A stretch of 46,644 nt of DNA from JAICIG01 sp035532215 (GTDB lineage Bacteria > Planctomycetota > Planctomycetia > Pirellulales > JAICIG01), in contig DATKRK010000298.1 of NCBI GenBank assembly GCA_035532215.1, positions 1 through 46,644 of the forward strand, in the 5' to 3' direction. A program made the position numbers and the translations under genes. The notes below the pieces were generated by a model, which saw only the letters and a program-made list of their open reading frames with translations, had not been told where the DNA came from and made no database searches. Shown piece after piece: positions 7,953 to 16,769 of this stretch; the first letter of the stretch is position 1, and every line of letters starts with the position of its first letter.

Positions 7953-8264
7953 GTTTTTCGAAAGGCGTCAAGCGTCAGAAATAATCTGCCCGGATACAAG
8001 CAGGCAGAGCAAGCCACGGATGAAACACCGATCGAACACGGATAAAACCGCGCGGAACCTCATTTCGACAGCACGCAAGCAGGCAATTCTCAATCAATCC
8101 GTGTTCCATCCGTGTTTCATCCGTGGCTAAAGATCGGCGCGTGGGGTTCGCGCCCCACCCTACCTGCGTTCGCGGCGTATTTCAATCGTCGCGGCGATCT
8201 GGCAGAATGTTTGCAGCCGCCTGCGATTCAATCCATTCCACCAGCCGCCTGCGAGAGCCTGCCC
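7953..8264. other. Intergenic region between divergent genes, with 'ATCCGTG' repeats
   Basis: The region separates the enolase-superfamily gene (minus) from the creatininase-family gene (plus). It holds the dispersed repeat at 8097-8128 and a partial inverted copy at about 8014-8048. I could not pick out a convincing promoter. Confidence 0.5.
8097..8128. repeat. Dispersed 'ATCCGTGTTT' repeat, copy 2
   Basis: It is nearly identical to 78-109. Together with the inverted partial copy upstream (about 8014-8048), it forms a loose dyad. Confidence 0.7.
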
Positions 8265-9143
8265 ATGCCCAGCCGCGCCCAGACCGAATACCGCTACGAA
8301 AAACTGACCTGGCCCGAGATCAACGACGCGATTGAACTGGGCAAAGTCTGCGTCGTGCCGTGCGGGGCGGTCGAACAGCATGGCCCGCACCTGCCGCTCG
8401 ACGTCGATCTGATTTGCCCGACCGAGATCGCCCGCGGCGCCGGCCGGCAGGTTCCCGACAAAATGCTCGTGCTGCCGACCGTCTGTTACGGCTACACCGG
8501 GCACGTGATGGATTTTCCCGGCACGATCAACAACGACTTCGAGCACTTCATGCACCACGTGCTCGACATCACCAAGTCGCTGGCCTACCACGGCTTCAAG
8601 AAGATCGTGCTGCTGAACGGGCACGGCTCGAACATGCCGAACTTGGACCTCGTCGCGCGGCGGACGAACCTGGAGACCGACGCCGAGTGCATTCTGGCCG
8701 CGTGGTGGCAGTTGTTGACGGTCGACAAGGAGTTCATGCCGAGTTGGCGAGAGAGCAAGTTCCCTGGCGGCTGCGCGCACGCCTGCGAGTTGGAAACGTC
8801 GCTGTATCTGTACCTAGACGGCGACAACGTGCGGAAGGACCAGATCAAAAACGGCGCGATCAGCTTCAACGAAGAGCACAGCCCGTTCAACTGGGTCGAC
8901 CTGTTCGCGGCCGGCCCGGCGACGATCATCTCGTGGACCAGCAGCTATTCAGAGACCGGCGTGCTGGGCGAGGCGGAACTGGCCACGGCCGAAAAAGGCA
9001 AACGGGCCTACGACGAAGCAGTGAAGCAACTCGCCCGCTTCGTGACCTATTTCAAAGACCGGCCGCTCGACGTGCGCCGCGACCGCCATCGCACGCCGCC
9101 CACGATGCCGATTCCCTGGGGCCAGCGGCCGGTGAAGCGCTAG
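8265..9143 (+). CDS. Creatininase family amidohydrolase
   Basis: A 292-residue metal-dependent amidohydrolase of the creatininase (creatinine amidohydrolase/FAPy deformylase) family. Metal ligands are visible in AVEQHGPHLPLDVD (Glu37, His39, Asp46 or Asp48), in LLNGHGSN (His120) and in CAHACELETS (His172 and Glu175 or Glu177). The frame is open for 51 codons before the ATG at 8265, but that part is repeat-derived and has no family similarity, so the ATG giving MPSRAQTEYRYEKLTW is used. The following small membrane gene starts three bases after the stop. The true substrate is uncertain, because most family members are not creatininases. Confidence 0.93.
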   Translation: MPSRAQTEYRYEKLTWPEINDAIELGKVCVVPCGAVEQHGPHLPLDVDLICPTEIARGAGRQVPDKMLVLPTVCYGYTGHVMDFPGTINNDFEHFMHHVLDITKSLAYHGFKKIVLLNGHGSNMPNLDLVARRTNLETDAECILAAWWQLLTVDKEFMPSWRESKFPGGCAHACELETSLYLYLDGDNVRKDQIKNGAISFNEEHSPFNWVDLFAAGPATIISWTSSYSETGVLGEAELATAEKGKRAYDEAVKQLARFVTYFKDRPLDVRRDRHRTPPTMPIPWGQRPVKR

Positions 9144-9146
9144 GCT

Positions 9147-9419
9147 ATGCAGTGGAAGGTTAAGCTGTTGAACTTGCTCGGTCCTCCGCTTTCGCCGGAG
9201 GAACGGGCGCTGCGCCAGCGGCGGCGGCTGGTCAAGCTTGCGGGTTTGACCGCGTTGGCGATTTTCGGCGTGGCGTTTTTGGGCTTCGTGCTCTTCGCCT
9301 CGCCCGGCCGGCTGAGCGGCGGCGAAATCGGCATTCTGGCGGCGCTGGGGGCGGTGCTGTTCGGTTCGCGGCTGGCGAGCGCCGTGCGGCGCGTGCGCTC
9401 GTTCCGCTGGCGGCGTTAA
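9147..9419 (+). CDS. Small membrane protein, unknown
   Basis: This 90-residue protein has a basic amphipathic N-terminus (PEERALRQRRRLVKL), two hydrophobic helices (about 30-50 and 58-75) and a strongly basic tail, so both ends are probably cytoplasmic. It begins three bases after the creatininase-family stop, which argues for translational coupling and for its being a real gene. I do not recognise a family. Confidence 0.6.
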   Translation: MQWKVKLLNLLGPPLSPEERALRQRRRLVKLAGLTALAIFGVAFLGFVLFASPGRLSGGEIGILAALGAVLFGSRLASAVRRVRSFRWRR

Positions 9420-9442
9420 GAATCGCTTCTTTTGCCAATATC

Positions 9443-9462
9443 AACCCGAAGCGTCAGCGAGG
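9443..9462. repeat. Solitary inner arm of the composite dyad repeat
   Basis: AACCCGAAGCGTCAGCGAGG matches the inner arm of the elements at 4482 and 5499 with a two-base change. No facing arm is present. Confidence 0.6.
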
Positions 9463-9499
9463 TTGGGTCGAACATCAGAAGGTCGCAGAGGAGAAGCAG

Positions 9500-9688
9500 A
9501 TGTTGCGAAATAAAGTGCTGCGCGGCGTCGTTCACGGCAATGTCATCGAGTTAGAGGACGATGCCGGGATTTCGGACGGAGAGCAGGTGGAAGTCATCGT
9601 GCGGCGCATCGCGCCACAACGCAGGCAGTCCGGTGAAGGTTTTCTGGCTTTTCCTCGGTGGTCGTGGGAAGGACCGGTTCGGTCTTAA
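9500..9688 (+). CDS. Small antitoxin-like protein, possibly truncated
   Basis: This 62-residue protein begins MLRNKVLRGVVHGNVIELED and continues GISDGEQVEVIVRRI. That is the beta-strand pattern of small SpoVT/AbrB-like or similar antitoxin-like proteins, in which a 'gvvhGktIELd...l.dGq.VeV.vr' core is followed by a GEG turn and an acidic tail. After GEG the sequence here loses similarity and stops early, so the tail may be truncated. A good Shine-Dalgarno (GAGGAG, 9488-9494) precedes the ATG. No toxin gene follows; the next gene is convergent. The function is inferred only from resemblance. Confidence 0.55.
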   Translation: MLRNKVLRGVVHGNVIELEDDAGISDGEQVEVIVRRIAPQRRQSGEGFLAFPRWSWEGPVRS

Positions 9689-9734
9689 GCTGGCCAATTC
9701 CGAATCGGCCGGTTCGACCATCGAGCGGCGCCAT

Positions 9735-12062
9735 TCAGGGAACGGCCGGCAAGGTAATTTCCTTGGGGATGTGTTCCGTAGGGCCGTCGTCGGCCGTAAA
9801 CTGGATGGGATGCCGGAATTTGGCGTCGCTCCACTGTTCATTCACTTTGCTCCAGTAGGCAGCGAGCCCTTTTCCTCGCGGCACTTTCAACATGACCGGT
9901 TGGTCGCTGCGGCCTACCCAGCCGATCGAGAGTTCGGGAAACTTCTCGTGGGCCCCTTCCGGCGTCATCCAGATTTCGACCTGCTCATCCTCCTTTAGAT
10001 TTCGGGTGTCGATCTTCAACTTGCGCCAGGGTAGAAGCTCATAGGTTGCATCGGAGGCGGCCAATTGGCCGTTGATCACGCGATACCCGGTTTCGTGGAG
10101 AATGAGAGCCAGGTACTTGCCATCGCCATAAAGAAGCACTGGGTCGAACGCAAGCGATGCGGGATCGGCCTGAAACGTCCCGTCGGCGTTCGTTTCATAC
10201 CAGATCTCCTCCTCCGGCTCGCGAAGGCGTCCGTCTCGCAGACGGACGACACACGGTTCGCCGAGAGGGAGGATCACCACCTGGGCTCCTTTGACGGGAA
10301 GCGGCCCCAGCGGAACCACTACTTCAACGCGTTCTTTGCCTGCAGCGTCTTTGAGTGCGGCGCGTATGATTTCCCCGCGCATCCATTCGCTAGTAACACG
10401 CCCCTTCAGACTCCGCACGGGGTTGATTTTCAGATCGTCCTCATTTCGGATTCGATCCACGGCTCCGCTGCCGCGCCGCGACAGAAAGCTCACGAAGCTC
10501 AACTGGTCGCGTCCGATCAATTCCAGGCTCTCGCCGACGGCTTTATTGGCGCGCGCGTTGGCTTCCGCCTGCGAAACCGACCCGAGGCTGTCCCGGAGGA
10601 ATCCCAACGAATGATACACTTTCGGTTTGACAGGTTGCGCGGCCCGTAGTTTTGTGAGCTGCTGCTTCAGCTGGTCTCGCGTGAGAATCTCGGTCCCCTC
10701 CCAAAGAATCACATGCTGGGCGAAGATGATCTTCGGTTTCAGCGTCTTGGGCTGTGGCGCAGCTTGGTTGGTCGCTTGCCGGGCTTCAGAACCCTCGCTC
10801 GTCTTGAGCTCCGCGATCAGCCCGGCTTCCTGGAGGGCGACCTCGATTTCGGCGACGGGGGTTACCGGCGCCGCATCAACGTCGGGCTGATTGGCCACTG
10901 GCGTGCCGGTGTCCTTATCGGTGCTGGTAGTCGGAACTTGGGCAGAATTGGGGTCGGCAACGAGTTCATTCCGTGCCTGGGCCGCATCGGTCAGGCCGAC
11001 GGCTCCTGCTAGCAGGGTCAGCAGCAAACCGACAACCAGCCCGGTCCACGTCGGGGGATGGAAACGTTTCATGGCAATAATTCTCCTTTCTAGAGTGGCG
11101 TAGGACGAGACAATGCTGGCCGTGAGCTCAAGCGAGGGTCTTCGCGACGTTCGAGTGGCGATCGCCACGAGCGTTTCGAGATACGAACGTTTTTGGTCCT
11201 GCCCAATCTGCCGGAGCACCCATTCATCGCACGACAATTCTCGTTCTTCGTGCCACTTGCGGCTGGCGTACCAGAGCAGCGGATTGAACCAGAACGCGGC
11301 ACACAAAACGCGGGGCAGCCAAGTCAGCAACGTATCCGCCGTCCGGATGTGACGAAGTTCGTGCAACAGTACTGCACGTAGTTGGGCCGGTCCGAGAATC
11401 GGCGAGTCGCTTGGCAGGATCAGGACGGGAAACAACCAACCGCAGACCGCCGGATTGCACTCGGGCGATCCCCAAAGCAATCGAGGTACACGAGTCAATT
11501 TCGCATTGCATGCCGCAGATTTCGCCAGTTGGACCACTTCCCGCTGGCGAATCACTTCGAGGCGCGAGAGGTACCGTGACAACCGAATCCTGAGCCAGCC
11601 AAGTCTGCCGAGAAGAACCGCGGCGACGATGGACCAGATCGCCGTACACGCCTCGAGTGCCGACCATCGCGAAGGGTCGCTGACGATGGCCGTTTGCACG
11701 CTCTCCGGCGCCATTCCGATGTCAGAAACGGGCAGTTCCGGCCGATTTTCAACCGGAATCTCAACCCTGACGGATCCTGTTTCATGGTTGGGCCGTGTTG
11801 CCTCGACTGGGTTGACAGCGGACGAGCGTGCAGCGAACGCCGCATTGATGGCGTTCGCCAAACTGAAGCTCGACGATGGTCCGAACGGAACGATCAGCCT
11901 CACAAACACGAGCATCCACAACATGCTGCGCCATCCCGGTGTAAGCCGTCGTCGACCAACCAGCGAGACGGCTCCGACGATCACAGCCAGCAGTGCAGCC
12001 TGCAAATTCAGCTTCCAAATAGGATCCACGCTGCGCGACCACGAGGCAAAGACATCGATCAT
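9735..12062 (-). CDS. M56/BlaR1-type membrane metallopeptidase with large C-terminal region
   Basis: A 775-residue membrane sensor-protease paired with the BlaI-type repressor upstream. In this family, signal sensing activates a cytoplasm-facing zinc protease that leads to loss of the repressor. Hydrophobic segments lie near 17-37, 47-65 and 140-155, and the zinc motif HELRH is at about 234-238 with EERELSCDE downstream (about 272-280). After a further helix (about 330-350), the C-terminal 400 residues are not a penicillin-binding domain. They contain a Pro/Thr-rich linker, a region beginning ILWEGTEILT, and a beta-rich part. The ATG at 12062 overlaps the repressor stop, so the two genes are translationally coupled. 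Confidence 0.9.
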   Translation of the reverse strand: MIDVFASWSRSVDPIWKLNLQAALLAVIVGAVSLVGRRRLTPGWRSMLWMLVFVRLIVPFGPSSSFSLANAINAAFAARSSAVNPVEATRPNHETGSVRVEIPVENRPELPVSDIGMAPESVQTAIVSDPSRWSALEACTAIWSIVAAVLLGRLGWLRIRLSRYLSRLEVIRQREVVQLAKSAACNAKLTRVPRLLWGSPECNPAVCGWLFPVLILPSDSPILGPAQLRAVLLHELRHIRTADTLLTWLPRVLCAAFWFNPLLWYASRKWHEERELSCDEWVLRQIGQDQKRSYLETLVAIATRTSRRPSLELTASIVSSYATLERRIIAMKRFHPPTWTGLVVGLLLTLLAGAVGLTDAAQARNELVADPNSAQVPTTSTDKDTGTPVANQPDVDAAPVTPVAEIEVALQEAGLIAELKTSEGSEARQATNQAAPQPKTLKPKIIFAQHVILWEGTEILTRDQLKQQLTKLRAAQPVKPKVYHSLGFLRDSLGSVSQAEANARANKAVGESLELIGRDQLSFVSFLSRRGSGAVDRIRNEDDLKINPVRSLKGRVTSEWMRGEIIRAALKDAAGKERVEVVVPLGPLPVKGAQVVILPLGEPCVVRLRDGRLREPEEEIWYETNADGTFQADPASLAFDPVLLYGDGKYLALILHETGYRVINGQLAASDATYELLPWRKLKIDTRNLKEDEQVEIWMTPEGAHEKFPELSIGWVGRSDQPVMLKVPRGKGLAAYWSKVNEQWSDAKFRHPIQFTADDGPTEHIPKEITLPAVP

Positions 12063-12457
12063 CACAGGTTTCCTTTCTTGGATTCGCCTGACTCATCGTC
12101 GAGCAGCTCACGCAGTTGAGCCAGCTTCTCCGGCCCCAACTTTGCTTCTTTGGCGAAGTGAAGCAGCAACGAGGTCGTGTCTCCCTGAAACATGCGCTTG
12201 AGAAAACTGCGCCCTTCGGACCGCACGCGCGTATTGCGCGGAACCAAAGCACGATAAACCGAACCAGCGCCTTGTCCTTGCTTTTCGAGGACTCCCTTTT
12301 CCACCAGCCTGCCGAGCAGCGTCCGAATGGTACGGTGATTCCAGGCTGTGGATTTTGCCAATTCCTCGATAATCGCCGCGGCAGTCGCTCCGCCAAGCGA
12401 CCACACTGCTTCCATCACTTGCCACTCGGCTTCGGAGATCGTTGCGTCCTTTGTCAT
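12062..12457 (-). CDS. BlaI/MecI/CopY family repressor
   Basis: This 131-residue winged-helix repressor begins MTKDATISEAEWQVMEAVWS, with the typical WNHRTIRTLLGRLVEKG recognition region at about 40-56. The C-terminal half is the dimerisation and cleavage part that the M56 protease partner would act on. It should bind a TACA/TGTA-type dyad, and one is present 23 bases upstream, overlapping the -10 box, so autorepression is likely. The operon continues directly into the M56 peptidase with overlapping stop and start codons. The regulon beyond this operon is unknown. Confidence 0.95.
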   Translation of the reverse strand: MTKDATISEAEWQVMEAVWSLGGATAAAIIEELAKSTAWNHRTIRTLLGRLVEKGVLEKQGQGAGSVYRALVPRNTRVRSEGRSFLKRMFQGDTTSLLLHFAKEAKLGPEKLAQLRELLDDESGESKKGNL

Positions 12458-12480
12458 GCCTCACTCCTGAATGACCACGG

Positions 12481-12504
12481 CTGTAGTAATCGGGATTATT
12501 ACAG
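12481..12504 (-). promoter_or_regulatory. Candidate BlaI-type operator
   Basis: CTGTAGTAAT-CGGG-ATTATTACAG is an inverted repeat with one mismatch. Each arm contains the TGTA/TACA core known from BlaI/MecI operators. It covers the -10 box of the predicted repressor promoter. Confidence 0.75.
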
Positions 12505-12522
12505 ATGTGATAAACGTGTCAA
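12495..12522 (-). promoter_or_regulatory. Sigma-70 promoter of the BlaI-M56 operon
   Basis: On the minus strand, a perfect TTGACA (12522-12517), a 16-base spacer and AATAAT (12500-12495) lie about 38 bases before the repressor ATG. The -10 box lies inside the dyad operator, which fits autoregulation. Confidence 0.7.
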
Positions 12523-12869
12523 GAGGTATCGAGAATATTCTCCGGAACCGCTTGAACGGTCGCGCCCCGCCGCCGTACGTGGCGGCCGGAGGATCGATCA
12601 TTGCTGCCGGCGCCGTTGCACGCTCCAGTCACATCGACCGATGCAGTTAGCCCGATCCAGGCAGGACGAGCGGAACACGTAGATTGGTGGCGGGGCTGGT
12701 CGGTTCGGCATCCAATGGCCCACCGGCGATGTGGCCGCAAACTTGATATGTCGTTGACGGCGCCGACCCCTCTGCTGCATTCGAGAAGGCGTTCTGAGCC
12801 CCGTAAACTTGACCCGACGCCTTCGGAAATTGAGGTAGTGTGATGGCTAAGGCCAGCGAGGCGATAACG
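12523..12869. other. Intergenic region between the repressor operon and the phosphotransferase gene
   Basis: I see no gene. GAGAATATTCTC at 12531-12542 is a perfect 12-bp palindrome just outside the repressor promoter and could be a second protein site. Confidence 0.45.
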
Positions 12870-13937
12870 TCAGCCAGCCCGCAGCATTTCGCGCAACCCG
12901 CCGAGCACGGCCGGCCAATCGGCGGCCGGATGGGCGAGCAGACCGCGGCAAAAGCCGCGCAGCATTTCGCGGCGGCCGGGGTCCGTGAGATAGTCGACCT
13001 TGCTCGTGCCGTCGAGCCGCGCCCAGGCGCAGCCGGCGAAGTTCAACGCCGCGCGGCGCTGCAAATCGCGCCATTCGGCGTCGCCGACCGCGGCGGCCAA
13101 TTCGGCTTGATAATCGCTCCAGAAAACCTCGGTCAACTCCAAGTAACGCTCGTGATCCGCAGCATGATAAACGGCCTTCAGCACCAGATGGCTCAAGAAG
13201 AACCCCAGATCGAAGGCCGGGTCGCCGAAGTGGCCGGTTTCGAAATCGACCAACAGCAGCCCGCCTTCATAGACGAGCAGATTCTTGGGGCTGAAGTCGG
13301 CGTGAACCAGCGAGCGGCGATGAGCGAGGACCGACTCGATCAATTGCTCCAAGAGCGGCGCGTCGCCGGAAAACGAGCGGGCCAGCGTGCGATAGTAGGG
13401 ATCGAGCCGCAGTTGGTCGAAAATCTGGCGATCTTCGAGACGCCCGCGGATTGCGGCGTTTTGCCAACTGCCGGCGTGCAATCGCCCGAGCAAACGCCCG
13501 CACTCCCGCGCGATCGCCGGATCGGCCCGGCCGGCGAGAAGGTCGGCCTTCCAGACGCGATGGTTTTCCGGCGCGGCCGACATGACGAAGGCGTAGTTCT
13601 CGCGATCTTCGCGCAAAATGCGGGGAGTTTCCGCCACGAGCGGTTCGTCTGCTCCGGCGGGCGCCTGGCGAGCGTCGAGCAATTCCGCGCACACGCGCAG
13701 CACTTCGACTTCGCGCCAGATGCGCTCGACGCCGCAGAACCAAGGATCGGGCGTACGCAGTTGCGCTCGGGCCTGCTTGAGCACGAAATCGCCTTCGGGC
13801 GTCTCGGGCCGTGAAACGTAGAGCACCTCGTTCGACACGCCGCCAGCAAGCTCGCGCACCACCACGCGCTCGTCGCCTCGCACCCAGCCGCGACCCCGCA
13901 AGTATTCGGCGGCGGATTGTTCGTCGAGGATTAGCAC
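12870..13937 (-). CDS. Phosphotransferase (aminoglycoside phosphotransferase/choline kinase fold)
   Basis: A 355-residue small-molecule kinase of the APH family. The catalytic loop LVHADFSPKNLLV (about 208-220, H-x-D-x4-N) and the metal-binding DFETGHFGDPAFDL (about 228-241) are both intact, and the N-lobe carries FVLKQARAQL with the probable ATP-binding Lys. The frame is open to 14000 (TTG), but the family-like start is LILDEQSAAEYLRGRGW, so the GTG at 13937 is chosen; this start is uncertain. The substrate is unknown, and methylthioribose or a sugar-type alcohol is as likely as an antibiotic. It has no operon partner. Confidence 0.88.
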   Translation of the reverse strand: MLILDEQSAAEYLRGRGWVRGDERVVVRELAGGVSNEVLYVSRPETPEGDFVLKQARAQLRTPDPWFCGVERIWREVEVLRVCAELLDARQAPAGADEPLVAETPRILREDRENYAFVMSAAPENHRVWKADLLAGRADPAIARECGRLLGRLHAGSWQNAAIRGRLEDRQIFDQLRLDPYYRTLARSFSGDAPLLEQLIESVLAHRRSLVHADFSPKNLLVYEGGLLLVDFETGHFGDPAFDLGFFLSHLVLKAVYHAADHERYLELTEVFWSDYQAELAAAVGDAEWRDLQRRAALNFAGCAWARLDGTSKVDYLTDPGRREMLRGFCRGLLAHPAADWPAVLGGLREMLRAG

Positions 13938-14040
13938 GTTCTCTGAAAGGGGATATGGAGATACGGAGGAGATCGGGAGATGCGAATCGGGGAAAACCAA
14001 CGTGTGTTCAAGGCGTTTAGCGGGGACGAAGACAGACGCG

Positions 14041-14101
14041 CACGCGGAGGCGCGGAGCCGCGGAAAGTCTTTTCTCTTCTTCCTCTCCGCGCCTCCGCGT
14101 G
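14041..14101. repeat. Inverted repeat 'CACGCGGAGGCGCGGA'
   Basis: Perfect 16-bp arms at 14041-14056 and 14086-14101 flank a pyrimidine-rich loop. The same left-arm sequence recurs at the right end of the window (46610-46634). It is a dispersed non-coding repeat. Confidence 0.75.
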
Positions 14102-14199
14102 AGGCCCTTCGTTCTTTATCCCTTCTTTCTCCATCTCCCTCATCTCCTCTTCATCCCCCTATCCCCCTTCCAAAAAAGGCTGCATTCGCCCGCGGCGGC

Positions 14200-16494
14200 C
14201 TACTCCGTGGCTGCGGCCTGATGTTTATCGAGCGCCTCTTTCAGCCCCGGCACCTGCTCGGCGCCGACGGGCACGGTGATGGTCGAACCGTGGAACGCCC
14301 AGCCGATCGGCTCGAAGCGGCCGCCTAAGTGTTCGGCCAAAAAAGCTTCGCTCACGGCGTTGAACGACAGCCGGTTCTGCGGCCGCGCGAAGCCGTGCCC
14401 TTCGTCGGGATACAGCACGTAAGTCACCGGGATTTTTTTCAATTGCATTTCGCCCACGATCTGATCGGCCTCGGCCTGCTTGACTTTCGGATCGTTCTTG
14501 CCTTGGGCGATCAACAGCGGCCGGGCGATGCTCTCGACGCGCGAGAGCGGCGAGCGCTGGGTCAGGAACTCTTTGCCTTCGCGGCTGCCGAAATCGCCGA
14601 CCCGGTCCTTGAACATCTGCAGCATCGGCCGCCAATAGGGCGGAATCGAGGAGAGCAGCGTGAGAATGTTCGAAGGCCCGACGATATCGACGCCGCAGGC
14701 GAACACCTCGGGCGAGAAGGTCAGCCCGACCAGCGTGGCGTAGCCGCCGTAGCTGCCGCCCATGATGGCGATGCGCTTCGGATCGGCGATCTTTTGCTTC
14801 ACGGCCCAGTCGACGGCGTCCAACAGATCGTCGTGCATCTTGCCGGCCCACTCTTGGTTGCCCGCGTTGACGAACGACTTGCCGAAGCCGGTCGAGCCGC
14901 GGAAGTTGACCGCCAACACGGCGTAGCCGCGATTGGCCAGCAACTGGTGCTCGGCGTCGAAGCCCCAGTCGTCGCGGGCCCAGGGACCGCCGTGGACGTT
15001 GAGCACCGTCGGCAGCGGTTCGTCGGGCCGGCCGTCGCCGTCAGCGTCCGAGCCGGGCGGCAGCGTGTAATAAGAAACCAGCTTCAAGCCGTCGCGCGAC
15101 TCGATCACCGTCGGGTGCATCTCGACCAGCGGCAAGCCTTCGAGATCGTCGCGGTTGTTGAACAGAAAGGTCGCCTGCGGCTGCTCGCCGCGGTCGTAGC
15201 GATAATATTTGATCGGTCCGTCGTCGAGCAGAAAGGCCACGATCCAGCGGCGGTTGTCGAGCGTCTGGCTGACGATCGAAATGTCGCCGTCGGCCACCGT
15301 GCGGAGATATTCGAAATCGTCGGCGACCGACGGATCGAGCGGCTTCCACTCCTTGCGCAGGTAGGTAAACGAAACCGCCTCGACGGTGTTTTCCGTCGGG
15401 TGCAACAGCAACTCGCCGAGATCGGCGCGGGGATTCTCGGCGAGAACCGACTGCTTGCCGTCGTTCAAGTTCCAGGCCGTCAAGGCGCCCGTGTCGCGAT
15501 TGCGGCTATCCATGAAATACAGCACGTCGCCGCTTTTGTCGAAACCCAGCGGCGAGGTCGTGAGCGTGTCTTCCCTCGGGATGGAGACGAACGGCTTCCA
15601 GGCGCCGCCTTCTTTTCCGAGCAGTTCGTTGCCGCCGTCGGGCAACATCCGCGAACCGAAACGGACGCGAAAATCTTCGTCGGTCACGTAGCCGGCGAAT
15701 TGCTCGGTGTTCTTTTCGATCAGCTCGCGGTCGCCCGAGTCGAGCTTGACGCGATAGATGTCGTGGACTTGCGGATCGCGATCGTTCAGCCCGACGAGAA
15801 TCTCGTCGGGGATGCGATGGCTGACCCCCTGCACCTGCGCGTTGACGCCCTTCAGCGGCGTCAGGTCGAGCGTCTTCCGCGTGGCCAGATCGACGCGGTA
15901 GACGTGCCAGTCTTCGTCGCCGCCAGCGTCTTGCACGTAAAGAACGTGCTCGTTGGTGTAGGCCCAGAAATAGCTGCGAATGCCGCGCAGCTTGTCTTCG
16001 GTCACGGGCTGTGCGGCCGACGGCTCGTCGATCGGTCCGACCCACACGTTCAGCACGCCATTCACGGGCGCCAGATAGGCCAGTTGCTTGCCGTCGGGGC
16101 TGACGCGCGCCGCCGTGCGGTCCGGATTGCCGAACAACGTTTCGCGAGGAATCAGCGGCGCGTCTTTAAGATAGTCCGGCTCGGCGGCTGGGCTCACTTC
16201 GGGCTCCTCGGCGGTCCTTGCTTTGCGCTTGCGTTCCGCGGCGGCGGGCGGCGCTTCGTCGGGCGCAGCAAGCTTGGCCGGCATGGGCTTGGCGGGCGCC
16301 GGCTTCTCGGCGGCCGCTGAAGTTTCAGGCGTCGGCGCCGCGGGCAATTGTTCGGCCGGCGGAGCTTCGACGGCTTCCGGCTGCGGCTTGGCGGCGACCG
16401 GTTCTACCGCGGGCTTATCGGCCGCCGGGTTGCAGCCCAGCGTCAAAGCGACCCCTACGGCCAACGCGGCCCTGCGAATCGGATTCGGTTTCAT
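14200..16494 (-). CDS. S9 family prolyl oligopeptidase-like lipoprotein
   Basis: A 764-residue exported serine peptidase. The signal MKPNPIRRAALAVGVALTLGC (lipid Cys21) is followed by a long Ala/Pro/Glu-rich linker (about 22-105), a beta-propeller-like region (about 115-480) and a C-terminal alpha/beta-hydrolase domain. Ser581 is the nucleophile in GGSYGGY, and the Asp and His lie in GKNDPKV and DEGHGFARP. It should trim peptides in the periplasm. The open frame runs 63 codons further upstream, but the lipoprotein signal fixes the ATG at 16494, which also has GGGAGG in front. The last 45 residues after the catalytic domain are extra relative to the usual end. It stands alone. Confidence 0.93.
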   Translation of the reverse strand: MKPNPIRRAALAVGVALTLGCNPAADKPAVEPVAAKPQPEAVEAPPAEQLPAAPTPETSAAAEKPAPAKPMPAKLAAPDEAPPAAAERKRKARTAEEPEVSPAAEPDYLKDAPLIPRETLFGNPDRTAARVSPDGKQLAYLAPVNGVLNVWVGPIDEPSAAQPVTEDKLRGIRSYFWAYTNEHVLYVQDAGGDEDWHVYRVDLATRKTLDLTPLKGVNAQVQGVSHRIPDEILVGLNDRDPQVHDIYRVKLDSGDRELIEKNTEQFAGYVTDEDFRVRFGSRMLPDGGNELLGKEGGAWKPFVSIPREDTLTTSPLGFDKSGDVLYFMDSRNRDTGALTAWNLNDGKQSVLAENPRADLGELLLHPTENTVEAVSFTYLRKEWKPLDPSVADDFEYLRTVADGDISIVSQTLDNRRWIVAFLLDDGPIKYYRYDRGEQPQATFLFNNRDDLEGLPLVEMHPTVIESRDGLKLVSYYTLPPGSDADGDGRPDEPLPTVLNVHGGPWARDDWGFDAEHQLLANRGYAVLAVNFRGSTGFGKSFVNAGNQEWAGKMHDDLLDAVDWAVKQKIADPKRIAIMGGSYGGYATLVGLTFSPEVFACGVDIVGPSNILTLLSSIPPYWRPMLQMFKDRVGDFGSREGKEFLTQRSPLSRVESIARPLLIAQGKNDPKVKQAEADQIVGEMQLKKIPVTYVLYPDEGHGFARPQNRLSFNAVSEAFLAEHLGGRFEPIGWAFHGSTITVPVGAEQVPGLKEALDKHQAAATE

Positions 16495-16769
16495 CTCGGC
16501 AACGCCCTCCCAAAAGCGGCGATTTTCAGCGATCTCCCCCGGATAAAAGCTTCCGACGACAAAGATAGCCCATCGAATCGTTGCCTGGCTAGAGGCAGCC
16601 GTTGGGCCTTGGCGCTCGTGTTGATACGCTGGCGCCTGCATTGGCGCGCGGTGCGGCCATGAATTAACGTAATGCGCCCGCACTAGTCGCGAATTGTTGC
16701 CGCTTGGCGGAGCGCCGGTAAACCCTCGATGACGTGGTGGCCGGAAGGATCAACTGGAATCCAGCCGCG

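Noticed and set aside
12840..13814. 324-codon plus-strand frame over the phosphotransferase gene
   Set aside because: The minus strand has the H-x-D-x4-N kinase loop; the plus frame is its shadow.
14329..16320. 663-codon plus-strand frame opposite the S9 peptidase
   Set aside because: The minus strand carries all catalytic motifs of the peptidase; the plus frame is a shadow.
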